A stretch of 64,000 nt of DNA from CAVQJU01 sp963755195 (GCA_963755195.1 CAVWIZ010000002.1:186001-250000), one strand, 5' to 3'. Numbered from the stretch's first letter, positions 10,248 through 18,913 are shown. Program-made: numbers and translations. The notes: generated by a model not told the origin, from the sequence alone.

Positions 10248-10301
10248 CTAGTGCGCGCGCACACCTGCGAGTGTGCGCCTGGTGGCACACTCGCACACTA
10301 G
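10248..10301. repeat. Long hairpin-forming palindrome
   Basis: Inner arms GCGAGTGTGC (10267-10276) and GCACACTCGC (10285-10294) are perfectly complementary around an 8-base loop. Outer arms CTAGTG (10248-10253) and CACTAG (10296-10301) extend it with an asymmetric bulge. There is no T-tract, so it is not a classical terminator; it may be an operator or extragenic palindrome upstream of the gene at 10435. Confidence 0.6.
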
Positions 10302-10361
10302 AGGGTCCCATGCTGTCCTTCTAAGTCTCTCTAGAGGCACGGATTTCCTTGTTTGGCGATG

Positions 10362-10377
10362 TGGCATCAGCCTCGCT
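10362..10377 (+). promoter_or_regulatory. Candidate sigma-54 (-24/-12) promoter
   Basis: TGGCATCAGCCTCGCT keeps the invariant GG and GC dinucleotides at the required spacing of the TGGCAYR-N4-TTGCW consensus, with one mismatch in the -12 box. It lies 57 bases before the start at 10435, with an AAGGAG ribosome site between, and directly downstream of a sigma-54 activator gene. Confidence 0.5.
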
Positions 10378-10434
10378 ATCTCTCTGGGCAGGCCGACGCA
10401 ATTTCGCAGTCGGTGCCCAAGGAGACCACGAAAA

Positions 10435-10929
10435 ATGGTTCGCATCTGGTTCCCGACGTTCTTGAGCGTTTTCCTCGTCGCGGCTCCCGCACTTGCGGGC
10501 CAGGTCGGCGGACTCGTAACCGATGAGATCGGTTCCTCCACCCTTACAGGGCAGATCGGCGGACTCTCGGCCGTCGAGATCGGTCCCTCGATCGTGCTCA
10601 GCGCACCGCCTCCGGCCACACGCGGTCGCGCGCTGCCGTTGTTGTACGGAACGCTCGCCGGCCTTCAGGCCTACGACGGATGGAGCACCCTGAAAGGCAC
10701 GAATCATGGCGTGAGCGAGACCAACCCGCTCCTGGGAGGGGGTGTCGCGAGCAACCCAGGCGCGGTGTGGGCCCTCAAGGCCGGTTCGACGGCGGCTTCC
10801 ATCTATTTCGCCGAAAGTCTGTGGCGGCACCATCACCGCACCCAGGCGATTGTGATGATGGTCGTCGTGAACGGCGCCATGGCCGCGGTCGCCGCCCGCA
10901 ATTCTTCAGTGATTCGAGGTTTGAAATGA
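10435..10929 (+). CDS. Small secreted/membrane protein, unknown function
   Basis: Protein of 164 residues with a clear N-terminal signal peptide (MVRIWFPTFLSVFLVAAPALA). A stretch of two imperfect GQVGGL/GQIGGL repeats follows, then three hydrophobic segments around LLYGTLAGLQAYDGW, AVWALKAGSTAASIYF and AIVMMVVVNGAMAAV. The second half resembles small acidobacterial membrane proteins of the DUF5658 kind, but I cannot assign a function. The start at 10435 is fixed by AAGGAG about ten bases upstream; an earlier in-frame ATG at 10273 falls inside the palindrome. Its stop overlaps the start of the next receiver gene by ATGA. The candidate sigma-54 promoter suggests regulated expression. Confidence 0.8.
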   Translation: MVRIWFPTFLSVFLVAAPALAGQVGGLVTDEIGSSTLTGQIGGLSAVEIGPSIVLSAPPPATRGRALPLLYGTLAGLQAYDGWSTLKGTNHGVSETNPLLGGGVASNPGAVWALKAGSTAASIYFAESLWRHHHRTQAIVMMVVVNGAMAAVAARNSSVIRGLK

Positions 10930-11405
10930 CAACGGGTTTTCTTTCCGGTGTTGGTTCGATGAAGGCGCGGCTCCTGGGGACGGAAGAGACCCGGCAAGCG
11001 CCGAGGACAGTGCTCGTGGTTGACGACGAGGAGCCGATTCGCAGGCTCGTCGATCGCGCGTTGAGTGCTGCCGGTTACACGATCGTCCAGGCGCCGAGCG
11101 GTCCGGAGGCGATTCGCATTGCGGCCGAGACGCCGTCAATCGACCTGCTCGTGACCGACATGATGATGCCCGGGATGAACGGCAACGAAGTGGCGCGGCT
11201 CCTGCGCCAGGACCATCCAAAGCTGAAGGTGCTGTATTTCACTGGCTTCGGCGACCGTCTGTTCGACGAGAAAATCCAGATGTGGGACGACGAGGCGTTT
11301 CTGGAGAAACCCTGCTCGATGAAGGGCCTGCTCGAAGCCGTCTCGCTGCTCTGGAGCGATCACATCGACCGGGCGCCCGAAAAACAGAAAGCGCACGCGA
11401 GGTAG
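10926..11405 (+). CDS. Single-domain response regulator
   Basis: Receiver protein of 159 residues with a 25-residue N-terminal extension. VVDDEEPIRRL forms the acidic pocket, the phosphoacceptor Asp is in LLVTDMMMPGMNG and the Lys is in FLEKPCSMKG. The pattern VVDDEEPIR...TDMMMPGMNG is that of the C-terminal receivers of NtrB-like hybrid kinases, here free-standing. It starts in the stop codon of the preceding secreted-protein gene (ATGA at 10926); an internal ATG at 10959 is possible. Two bases separate its stop from the next receiver gene. Confidence 0.88.
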   Translation: MTTGFLSGVGSMKARLLGTEETRQAPRTVLVVDDEEPIRRLVDRALSAAGYTIVQAPSGPEAIRIAAETPSIDLLVTDMMMPGMNGNEVARLLRQDHPKLKVLYFTGFGDRLFDEKIQMWDDEAFLEKPCSMKGLLEAVSLLWSDHIDRAPEKQKAHAR

Positions 11406-11407
11406 CG

Positions 11408-11782
11408 GTGAAGCACATATTGCTCGTGGACGATGACAGCTCGGTGCTGAATCTGTTCAGTCGAGCGCTCTCCGAATACGACGTGACCCTCGCGCACGAC
11501 GGGTTCGAAGCCCTCGCGGCATCGAAGCAGCTGGCTCAGCTCGATCTGTTGATTACGGACTACTTCATGCCGTCGATGATCGGCGACGAGCTGATTGCCC
11601 GGGTCCGTGAACAACGGCCGGACCTCCCGGTGCTGGTCGTGACCGGCCACGCCGGTATCCTCGACGACGACGCCTCCCCATGGTGGCAATCGCTCCCGCG
11701 CCTCGAGAAACCGTTCGATGCCGGCGAGCTGCGCCTGCAGGTGACCGCGATGATCGGTCCGGCTCACTCGACGCAACACTGA
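11408..11782 (+). CDS. Single-domain response regulator
   Basis: Receiver of 124 residues beginning at a GTG two bases after the previous stop. It has LLVDDDSSVL, phosphoacceptor Asp in LLITDYFMPSMIGDE, and Lys in RLEKPFDAGE. The spacing makes it the third member of a small operon with the secreted protein and the receiver upstream. No output domain is present. Confidence 0.9.
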   Translation: MKHILLVDDDSSVLNLFSRALSEYDVTLAHDGFEALAASKQLAQLDLLITDYFMPSMIGDELIARVREQRPDLPVLVVTGHAGILDDDASPWWQSLPRLEKPFDAGELRLQVTAMIGPAHSTQH

Positions 11783-11844
11783 CGGCAAGGCTCGTCCGTC
11801 CGCTCTCCGAGTATGCCAACTCTGGTGCATACTCAGGAGCGCGC

Positions 11845-13299
11845 ATGGGCGAGACGTTCATGAACCTGGTCGGCGGCGCCTGGACACCATCTCGAAGCGG
11901 CGCCACGTTTCCCGACGAAAACCCCGCCTCGCGCGGCAGCAACCTCGGCTCTTTCCAGTCTTCGACCGGCGACGATGTGACCCTCGCGATCGACGCGGCC
12001 GCCCAGGCGTTTCGCGCCTGGCGGCGCACGTCCGTCGCCGAGCGCCAACAGCACGTCGCCGAATTCCTCAGGCTGCTCAACGAGTCGCGCGAAGAGCTCG
12101 CGCGCATCGTCACGCTGGAGAACGGCAAGACGATTCGCGAGTCGCGCGCCGAAGTGGATTCTGCGCTCGTGGAGGGACGGTACCATGTGAATCAGGCGGC
12201 GGCGTTTTCCGGCGGCGCCGGCCCCGCGGGTTTCCAGGCGATCACGACCTGGGTGCAGTACCAGCCGCTCGGCGTGGTCGGCGTGATCAGCCCGTGGAAT
12301 TTTCCGATGAACGTGATGTGCCGGAAGACCCTGCCGGCCCTGCTCACGGGCAACACCGTGGTGTTCAAGCCGGCGTCGTTCACGCCGTGGTCCGGGGTGT
12401 ACATGGCCCGGTTGTTCGAACGTGCGGGGCTTCCGCCGGGTGTCTTCAACTGCGTTACTGGCCTCGGGGCTTCCATAGGAAATGTGCTGGTGCAGGACCC
12501 GCGCATCCGCGCCGTCTCGTTTACGGGCTCGACCGAGGTGGGCAGGCAGATCCAACTGATGGCCGCGACGAACCTGACGCGCACGCAGCTCGAACTGGGC
12601 GGGAAGAACGCGTTGATCGTGATGGATGATGCCGACCTCGGATCGGCCCTCGATGCCGCCGTGACGGCCGGCTTCTCGAATGCGGGGCAATGGTGCACCT
12701 CGACCAGCCGTGTCCTGCTGCATCGCGCGATTGCCGGGCCGTTCCTCGACCAACTCGCCGCGCGGTGCGAGAAGATGACCGTTGGCGATGGACTCGCCGA
12801 AACCACCGACATGGGACCCGTGGCCGGGGCGCGGCAGTACGAGGATGTGTGCGCGGCCATTCGGAAGGCGCGGGCGGAAGGCGCGCGCCTCGTCGCTGGC
12901 GACGACGCGCCGATGGTCGCGAGCGGCGCTCAAAGCGGCTACTTCATCCGTCCCACCGTGTTTGCCGACGTTCACGCCGACATGGCCGTGTTTCGGGATG
13001 AGATCTTCGGGCCGGTTCTGGCCGTGTGCGAGTTCGGTTCGCTCGACGAAGCGCTGGAGGTGGCGAACAACTCCGTGTACGGACTGTCGTCGGCGATCTA
13101 CACGAGCGATCTCGGCGCGGCCAAGAAGTATATAGATGCCATCGACGCGGGCCTCGCGCACGTGAACCTGCACACCGGCTACAAGGAGCCGTCGATGCCG
13201 TTTGGAGGATTCAAGCAGTCGGGGGCCGGCCTACCCGAGAACAGCCAAAGCGGGCTGGAGTTCTTCGTGGACCGCAAGGCGGTCTACGTGCGCGGGTAG
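11845..13299 (+). CDS. NAD(P)-dependent aldehyde dehydrogenase
   Basis: Aldehyde dehydrogenase superfamily enzyme of 484 residues, full length. Motifs: GVVGVISPWNFPM (cofactor site), FTGSTEVGRQI (Rossmann turn), LELGGKNALIV with the general-base Glu at about 251, NAGQWCTSTSR with catalytic Cys at about 284, and EIFGPVLAV near the C-terminus. The C-terminal MPFGGFKQSGAG segment and overall pattern are closest to the alpha-ketoglutaric semialdehyde/2,5-dioxovalerate group, but substrate assignment from motifs alone is weak. The ATG at 11845 has CAGGAG about seven bases upstream; the longer upstream frame overlaps the preceding receiver and is not needed. Confidence 0.9.
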   Translation: MGETFMNLVGGAWTPSRSGATFPDENPASRGSNLGSFQSSTGDDVTLAIDAAAQAFRAWRRTSVAERQQHVAEFLRLLNESREELARIVTLENGKTIRESRAEVDSALVEGRYHVNQAAAFSGGAGPAGFQAITTWVQYQPLGVVGVISPWNFPMNVMCRKTLPALLTGNTVVFKPASFTPWSGVYMARLFERAGLPPGVFNCVTGLGASIGNVLVQDPRIRAVSFTGSTEVGRQIQLMAATNLTRTQLELGGKNALIVMDDADLGSALDAAVTAGFSNAGQWCTSTSRVLLHRAIAGPFLDQLAARCEKMTVGDGLAETTDMGPVAGARQYEDVCAAIRKARAEGARLVAGDDAPMVASGAQSGYFIRPTVFADVHADMAVFRDEIFGPVLAVCEFGSLDEALEVANNSVYGLSSAIYTSDLGAAKKYIDAIDAGLAHVNLHTGYKEPSMPFGGFKQSGAGLPENSQSGLEFFVDRKAVYVRG

Positions 13300-13305
13300 C
13301 GTCGG

Positions 13306-15253
13306 TTACGGTAACCGGTAGAGACTGATTTCGCGATCGTGCCACGGTCGCCTCGCGACCAGGGTCAGCGCAGGCTGGCGGCCATCAGCCGCGCGAATGA
13401 TTCGCCGATACTCGTCCGGATCGAGCAGTTCGCCGTGGATGAGGACGTAACGCGCGCCGCGGGTGCGCAGCTCGGAGAGCGAGCGGTCGTCGGGAAACGT
13501 CTCCAACATGAAGCGGAGCAGGGGGTACGACCGGGGGAAAAAGCCGCTGTAGCCGTTGAGCAGCGTCTGCCAGTGAAATGTCGAGTAGTACATGTAGGTC
13601 GGATCTTCGCGGCCGATCGGGAGCTCGACAATCGTGACCTTCGGCGTGTCGGCCCGATTGCCCCTGCCATCCCCGTCACCTCCGTCGATATCGCGCAGCA
13701 GATCCGCGTACACCGCCGGCGGCGCGGCGGGCACCGTCATCAGATCGACCGGCGCGGAATAGCACTCGGCGAGCACGGCGACGCCGAGGATCCACGGCAG
13801 CGCCGCGCGTGCATTCGGCGATTTCATTCGCGCCGAGATTCGCGAGAGGCCGAATCCGGCGAGGACCGCCAGCGAGAAGCCAACCAGGATGGCGGCTCGC
13901 GCGGGAATGCGCAGCGCTCGAAAGGGCGCCGCGTAGTCGTACAGGAAGCGGTACAGCAGGCCGTTGAAGCCGAGAGAGATCGACCGCAAACGCCAGGCCC
14001 AGCGCGTATGCCACCCGGATCGGCGACCAGGGCGGCCAGAGGGCGACGGCGGCCAGCACGAGCGCGACCATCCCGGGAAACAACCGCCGCTCGAGCGCGC
14101 CGAAACGATCGGCCGACCATCCGTATAGCTTGTTGGGCGCAGGCGCGGCGAGGTAGTTGGTCCATGTCGCGCTGAGCGAAATGTTCTCCTCCGCGCTCCG
14201 CTCGCCGACCAGCGCTCGCGCCTCGAGGTAGGCCCTTCCCGCTGGTGCCAGCAGCGCAACCGCGAGCACGACGCCCGCGGCCAGGGGCCGAAGCCTCGTT
14301 CGCGAGACGGACGGATTCGACAGCATCAGCGCGCCGCCGACCACAGCGAGGTATCCCGCCAGGAAGATGCCGTAATACACGCAGGAGAGGACCTGGGCGG
14401 CGGCAAACAGACCGAGCCACAGTCCGTCGCCGAGCCGGCCGGCGCGCATCACGCGGTGAAAGGCCCAGAGCGCCAGCGGGATCCATTGGGCCTGTTGCAG
14501 CTGCAGCTGCGCGTAGTGATCGAATCGGAACGGCAGGAACGCGAAGATGATGCCCGCCACGACCGACGCGCCGGCGTGCCGCGTCAACTCGCGCACCAAC
14601 AGGGCTGTTCCAACTCCGGAGAAGATGAAGCCGGAGACAAACACGAGGTTGTAGACGAAGACGCGGCTGACGCCCATCCACAACAGCGGCGCGACGACGA
14701 TGCCGGGGGCGAGCAGCGTTTCGGAGTAGGCGAGCGTCCACCGATCGGGAAAGAAGATGTTCGCGTCGAACAGATGCATCGGCGCAGCCGGAAGCTGGTG
14801 CGCCACCCAACTGAGGGCCCACACGTTCAGCAGCGGATCGCCGGCGTCGTGCACCGCGTCGCTCATGCGCCAGATCTGCGGATAGGTCATCGCCGCCGTC
14901 AACCCCGCGAATGGCAAGAAAACCAAGATCAGAAACCGCAGCGAGTGCGACGCGATCGGTTGAGGCGCCGCGTGGGCGCGCTGCCAGTCGGTGAACCGCC
15001 GTGGAAGATCTCGATAGACAGGAACGGCCGGCGCCGCGATGTGCCGGATGACGCCGATTGCGATCGCCCAGAACAGGAGCCGGTACGGCGAAGTCAGCCC
15101 GAGCCGCACGCCGGCAACGAAGATGCGAAAGCCGCCGGACATCGCCACGACGCCCGCGAGAATGACGAGTCCGAGACAGAACACGTCCACGGCGTGCGCC
15201 CAGGCTGGCGGTGAGGCCGGCGGCGTGGAATCAGGAAGGCGCGAGGGTGTCAT
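13306..15253 (-). CDS. Multi-TM membrane protein, GT-C/YfhO-like (frameshifted)
   Basis: Reverse-strand integral membrane protein, about 648 residues if one frame break is repaired. The N-terminal half has many hydrophobic helices and the motifs GDPLLNVWALSWVAHQL and FFPDRWTLAYSETLL, typical of uncharacterised GT-C-fold membrane proteins that resemble polyprenyl-phosphate sugar transferases. A periplasmic C-terminal domain includes VTIVELPIGRED and ARYVLIHGELLD. The break is at about 13980-13990: the upper frame ends in the segment LGLAFAVDLS and the lower frame resumes SLGFNGLLYRFLYDY. One inserted or deleted base reconciles them. Function is inferred only from fold-level resemblance. It converges on the aldehyde dehydrogenase with a six-base gap. 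Confidence 0.75.
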
Positions 15254-15386
15254 TTACGCGGGTTGAAAATCGTGTGAGTTCTCGAAAGCTCCTCACCGTT
15301 CTCTTACGTGAAACCGCCCAAATGTCGCGATTTTCGAGCGGGCATCGTCCTTGCGTTGCTGACCGAACAGAGAGAGGAGATTCTTC

Positions 15387-15788
15387 ATGTTCGTTCGTCT
15401 CGGTACGATTCTCATCGTCGGGCTGTGTCTGACGGCGTGCGGCGGGAGTGATTCGGCACCCACGCCCACACCGACACCCACGCCGACACCTACGCCGACA
15501 CCTACGCCCACGCCGGGCGCCACAACCATCTCGATCGTCAACGGCGCAAGCGTTCTGTCAACCACGGCATTCTCGCCCAACCCGCTGACCGTGTCGGTTG
15601 GCACGACAGTGACCTGGCGAAACAACGACACCACATCGCACGATGCGGCCGCCAACAATGGGACGAGCTTCGCGACGCCCACGATCGCGCCCGGTGGTTC
15701 GGCGAGTGTCACGTTCAATTCGGCGGGGACGTTCCCGTATCGTTGCACGATTCATCCCGGCATGATCGGCACGGTGACCGTGCAGTAA
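15387..15788 (+). CDS. Cupredoxin-domain lipoprotein
   Basis: Exported blue-copper-type protein of 133 residues. The signal peptide ends in lipobox LTAC (Cys about 20), so it should be lipid-anchored. A flexible linker of about nine Thr-Pro dipeptides follows, then a plastocyanin-like domain. Expected type-1 copper ligands are visible: His in DTTSHDA, and Cys, His and Met in YRCTIHPGM. A probable role is periplasmic or surface electron transfer; the partner is unknown. The start is supported by GAGAGGAG upstream. The linker DNA is a simple ACACCC/ACGCCG repeat that could vary in length. Confidence 0.9.
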   Translation: MFVRLGTILIVGLCLTACGGSDSAPTPTPTPTPTPTPTPTPTPGATTISIVNGASVLSTTAFSPNPLTVSVGTTVTWRNNDTTSHDAAANNGTSFATPTIAPGGSASVTFNSAGTFPYRCTIHPGMIGTVTVQ

Positions 15789-15816
15789 GCCAGGACCGGA
15801 GCCTTCGTGGCGGGAG

Positions 15817-16713
15817 CTATGGAACGATCGTGCTGCTGCGGTCCACGGATTTCGCCCCGCCGACCATCAGCTCCGGAGCGTAGTTGGCTTGCTGGCACAC
15901 GTACTCGAAGAGCTCGGTGCCGTCCTCCCAGCTCAGGTTGAATCCGGTGGTGAAGGGCGCCGTATAGGCGCCCGGATCGTCGATCGTCAGCTCGTACTTG
16001 ATGGTTCTCGAATCGGTCCGGGTGAAGCGTTCGAGCGTCCGAAGTTTTTCCGTTGTGGGCGAGCCTCTCCGGTCGATCCAGAAGCTCTCGTTGTAGCCGA
16101 TCGTATCGACGACCAGCGTGTCGCCTTCCCACCAGCCGATCGAGTGACCGTAGTATGCGGGCTGCACGGTGGCTGGATGCGTCCGGCCGTCCATGTAAAT
16201 CGTCCGGTACGTGTGCGGTCCGCCGATGTCGAAGATGAACACGCGCTGGAGCTCCGGGAGATCGACAAACTCGACGCCGTAGGGCGTGAGAAATTGCCGC
16301 GCGCCGCCGGAAGGTTTGCACCGCGTGTGGGGCTCGAGCTGATTGATGGCGCGGTTGGCCAGCACCGCGCGCGCCCACGGTTGAAAAGGAATGGTTGAGT
16401 TGTCGGCGACAGCGGTCGTGAAGCCGCCTCTGCCAGGCAGCCAGACGCCCTTTTGCGCGGGAGTGGCGCCACCGAGGAGGATTCGGCCGTCCGCCGAGCG
16501 CGGCGCCGGTCCGGGCGGCGGTCCCGCCTGACGTCCCGGTCCGCCCTGACGACCAGGTCCACCCGGCGCCTGGCCGCGACCCTGCGGTACGCCCACCTGA
16601 ACGCCGTCTCGCGGCGGCCCCTGCTGCGCCAACGTCGGCACGGCCACCAAGGCAGAGAGCAACAGCAGGACACTCACGACTGCAGGTGCGGACGGACGGC
16701 AACGGTTTCGCAT
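15817..16713 (-). CDS. Secreted protein of a PxxGxxDLSGxW-like acidobacterial family
   Basis: Exported protein of 298 residues. Signal peptide at 1-29, then a Gly/Pro/Gln-rich linker (GRGQAPGGPGRQGGPGRQ), then a conserved domain with CKPSGGARQF, RVFIFDIGGPHTYRTIYMDG, GHSIGWWEGDTLVVDTIGYN and ERFTRTD. The same domain recurs in the C-terminal part of the gene at 17241-18374 and in the gene at 39941-40801. The family is abundant in Acidobacteriota, function unknown; it is last in a four-gene reverse-strand cluster (18787 down to 15817) of exported proteins. Confidence 0.8.
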   Translation of the reverse strand: MRNRCRPSAPAVVSVLLLLSALVAVPTLAQQGPPRDGVQVGVPQGRGQAPGGPGRQGGPGRQAGPPPGPAPRSADGRILLGGATPAQKGVWLPGRGGFTTAVADNSTIPFQPWARAVLANRAINQLEPHTRCKPSGGARQFLTPYGVEFVDLPELQRVFIFDIGGPHTYRTIYMDGRTHPATVQPAYYGHSIGWWEGDTLVVDTIGYNESFWIDRRGSPTTEKLRTLERFTRTDSRTIKYELTIDDPGAYTAPFTTGFNLSWEDGTELFEYVCQQANYAPELMVGGAKSVDRSSTIVP

Positions 16714-16740
16714 CAGAGTGTCTCCCGCTCTACGTGGCGC

Positions 16741-16780
16741 GGCCCTTTCAGGGCCGCGAACGCGGGGCTGAAAGCCCCGC
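16741..16780. repeat. Double REP-like palindrome
   Basis: Two adjacent hairpins: GGCCCT/AGGGCC at 16741-16755 and GCGGGGCT/AGCCCCGC at 16762-16780. They lie in the gap between the genes ending at 16795 and starting at 16713 and match the type of GC palindrome found at 48413-48434. Confidence 0.65.
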
Positions 16781-16794
16781 CCTACCGACGCGCT

Positions 16795-17217
16795 CTACTG
16801 ATCGGGAGTGGCCGCGCCGCTCGACGCCGCGTCCAATGTCTCACCGGGACGAGCGCCGGTTGAGGTCATCGTGACCTTGCTGGCGTTGATCCGCTTGGTG
16901 CCGTTTTTCGCGAGCGAACCGGCGACGGTGACCTCTTCGCCGATCTTCAGCGTGTCGTGACGCCATCCCCGCCGCTGGAGGCCGTGCGGCGGCCCCATTT
17001 CGGCGCCCCAGTTGACCACCTGACCGGTGGCGGGATCTTTCACGTTCACGTAGAACCAGACGTGCGGGTTCGTCCACTCGACTTTCGTGACGATGCCCTT
17101 CAGCGTGATGGGCTTTTCGGAGTCGAACTCCGCCGCAAACGAGTGGTGCGCCGCCGCCGATGCACCCATCAGCAGGAGACCGGACACGATGCAACCACCA
17201 AGGATGTACGCTCTCAT
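16795..17217 (-). CDS. DUF6152-type secreted protein
   Basis: Exported small protein of 140 residues. A signal peptide ends around ASAAAHHSF; after it comes the typical DUF6152 pattern: AAHHSFAAEFD, ITLKGIVTKVEWTNPHVWFY, NWGAEMGPPHGLQRRGW and LKIGEEVTVAGSLAKNG. The ATG at 17217 is set by GAGGGTGAG just upstream. The family has an OB-like small beta fold and no known activity; it commonly sits next to proteins like the one at 15817. The C-terminal 20 residues are low complexity. A longer frame to 17319 is open but unsupported. Confidence 0.85.
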   Translation of the reverse strand: MRAYILGGCIVSGLLLMGASAAAHHSFAAEFDSEKPITLKGIVTKVEWTNPHVWFYVNVKDPATGQVVNWGAEMGPPHGLQRRGWRHDTLKIGEEVTVAGSLAKNGTKRINASKVTMTSTGARPGETLDAASSGAATPDQ

Positions 17218-17240
17218 CTCACCCTCCGATGAAGTGATCG

Positions 17241-18374
17241 TCAGGGTCTGTTGTCCTGACACAGATGCCGCGGCATGTCTTCTTCCGCCACCCAACGCAG
17301 CGTCGAACTGCTCGACCACGATCTCGTGTACGCCCCAGGGTCTTCGATCGTCACGTCATACTTCAGCGTGTCGAAGTCCGGCCGCGAGAAGCGCTCGACC
17401 AGCCGGAGCTGGTCGGTGTGCGGAAGACCACCGTTGGTGAACCAGAAATCCTCGTTGAACCCCCTGGTATCGGCCACCAGGATGTCGCCCTCCCATTTTC
17501 CCACGGAACGGCCGTAGTACAGCGGATTGTCGTCATCGCCGCCGACCTGACCCGCGTGCCCGCGCCCGTCCATCTGGATGATCCGATAGTTGTTGTTGCC
17601 GCTGCCGATCAGCACGAAAATCCGCTTCCGGTCGCGATCTTCGACGAACTGCACGCCGTACGCCAGCTGGAACTGCCGCGGTCCGCCGGGCGGTTTGCAG
17701 TTGAGAAACATCGGGTCGTCCCGCAGAAAACGGCGTTGGCGCTCGATGTAGAGGGCCTGCGCCCAGGGCTGCATCGGGGCGATTCTTGCGGCATCGGCGA
17801 CGTTGCGCAGCAGGCCCCAGGCGTCCATCGCGATCGGGCCTCCGGCCACGCCGCCCTCGGAGAGCGCCGTGGCGCTCGGATAGGCCCAGTATCCTGACGT
17901 CCCGCCGGGGGCCGCGGCGCCCAGCCTGGGTTGACGATCGGGCCAGCGCGGCGTCGGTCGGGGCGCGAGCGGCGGCGGCGGCGCCGAGAGCGATACGGTG
18001 AAGACGCTTTTTCCGCTCGCTCTCAGGACGACCGACGTGCCCCACGCCTGCCGGCTTCCATTCCTCGCGGCCATGCCCTCCACGTGGATCTGGTCGCCCG
18101 GCCGCAGTGTGTCCCTGTTCCATCCGTTCCGCTGCAGATCGATGGGGCTTTCGAGCTCGACGGCCCAGTTGACGGTGTGTTTGGCGGTCCCGACGTTCAT
18201 GAACACGTGGACGTGGGGATTCCGCCAGTCCACGAGCGTCACGATGCCGTTGAGCGTCACGGGTTTAGCCGCGTCGAACTTCGCGAGAATCTCGTGGTGC
18301 GCCGTGAGCGGCGCCGAGGCCAGCAGCAGCCCGCCAAGGGCCGACACCAACCCGCGCGACGTGCGGGACCTCAT
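17241..18374 (-). CDS. Fusion of DUF6152 and the 15817-type domain
   Basis: Exported protein of 377 residues that joins, in one chain, the two domains found as separate neighbours downstream. After the signal peptide come HHEILAKFD, VTLNGIVTLVDWRNPHVH and GWNRDTLRPGDQIHVEG (DUF6152 pattern, residues 25-110). A Pro-rich linker follows, then CKPPGGPRQFQLAYGVQF, RKRIFVLIGSGNNNYR, GRSVGKWEGDILVADTRGF and ERFSRPD (about 215-370). AGGAGG lies upstream of the ATG at 18374, excluding the longer frame to 18752. The fusion is good evidence that the two families work together, for example as parts of one exported complex (inference). Confidence 0.85.
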   Translation of the reverse strand: MRSRTSRGLVSALGGLLLASAPLTAHHEILAKFDAAKPVTLNGIVTLVDWRNPHVHVFMNVGTAKHTVNWAVELESPIDLQRNGWNRDTLRPGDQIHVEGMAARNGSRQAWGTSVVLRASGKSVFTVSLSAPPPPLAPRPTPRWPDRQPRLGAAAPGGTSGYWAYPSATALSEGGVAGGPIAMDAWGLLRNVADAARIAPMQPWAQALYIERQRRFLRDDPMFLNCKPPGGPRQFQLAYGVQFVEDRDRKRIFVLIGSGNNNYRIIQMDGRGHAGQVGGDDDNPLYYGRSVGKWEGDILVADTRGFNEDFWFTNGGLPHTDQLRLVERFSRPDFDTLKYDVTIEDPGAYTRSWSSSSTLRWVAEEDMPRHLCQDNRP

Positions 18375-18388
18375 CGCTTGGAATCCTC

Positions 18389-18787
18389 CTACTGCCTGGC
18401 AATCTTGAACGCGCCGCTCTCTTTCTGGTTCTTCCACGTGCCGGTGATCGAGCGGTTGGGGAGCGCGATGTTGACGATCTTGCCCTCGAGCACGTATGTC
18501 AGCGGGCTTCCCGATTTGTCCTTGGCGTCGGCCTCGAGATGCACGACCCAGCCCACGGGATTGAGGGTCGCATTCTTGACGGGGAGATTGTCGGTGCCGG
18601 GGTTGATGGTGCCGGTGATGGCCTTGCCGTCCCAGCTCAGCACGATCAGCACATCGTTGCCTTGATTCGAGTTCGGCCCCCAGGTGCCAATCCAGGAACC
18701 TTTGAGGGGATGTCCTTCCTGGGCGATGGCCGTCAGCCCGCCGAGTAAACACGCGACGGCCAGAGCAAGTATGGAGGTTGAGCGCAT
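18389..18787 (-). CDS. Small secreted protein, unknown function
   Basis: Exported protein of 132 residues, first gene of the reverse-strand cluster 18787-15817. Signal peptide MRSTSILALAVACLLGGLTAIA, then a compact, probably beta-rich domain with HPLKGSWIGTWGP, VLIVLSWDGKAITGTINPG, HLEADAKD and SITGTWKNQKESGAFKIARQ. The GTW/GTINPG pattern is that of small lipocalin-like or META-like beta barrels of unknown role. It is separated from the next gene by 14 bases, so co-transcription is likely. Confidence 0.75.
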   Translation of the reverse strand: MRSTSILALAVACLLGGLTAIAQEGHPLKGSWIGTWGPNSNQGNDVLIVLSWDGKAITGTINPGTDNLPVKNATLNPVGWVVHLEADAKDKSGSPLTYVLEGKIVNIALPNRSITGTWKNQKESGAFKIARQ

Positions 18788-18913
18788 ATGGCTGGCCTAG
18801 TATACGGCGGCGTCAGGACCTTGAACATTGCGGGGGCTGCCTGCCCCCCGTAACCCAGCCCCTCCCGGGGAGAATGGCACGCGCAGGAACAAAACAAAGT
18901 GAAGGGCAGACTT

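Noticed and set aside
5558..10311. Long reverse frames opposite the hybrid kinase and second activator
   Set aside because: Compositional mirror of GC-rich coding DNA; low-complexity His/Arg/Gly text, no homology motif.
11833..13173. 446-codon reverse frame opposite the aldehyde dehydrogenase
   Set aside because: No motif or start signal; the forward frame is a full-length dehydrogenase.
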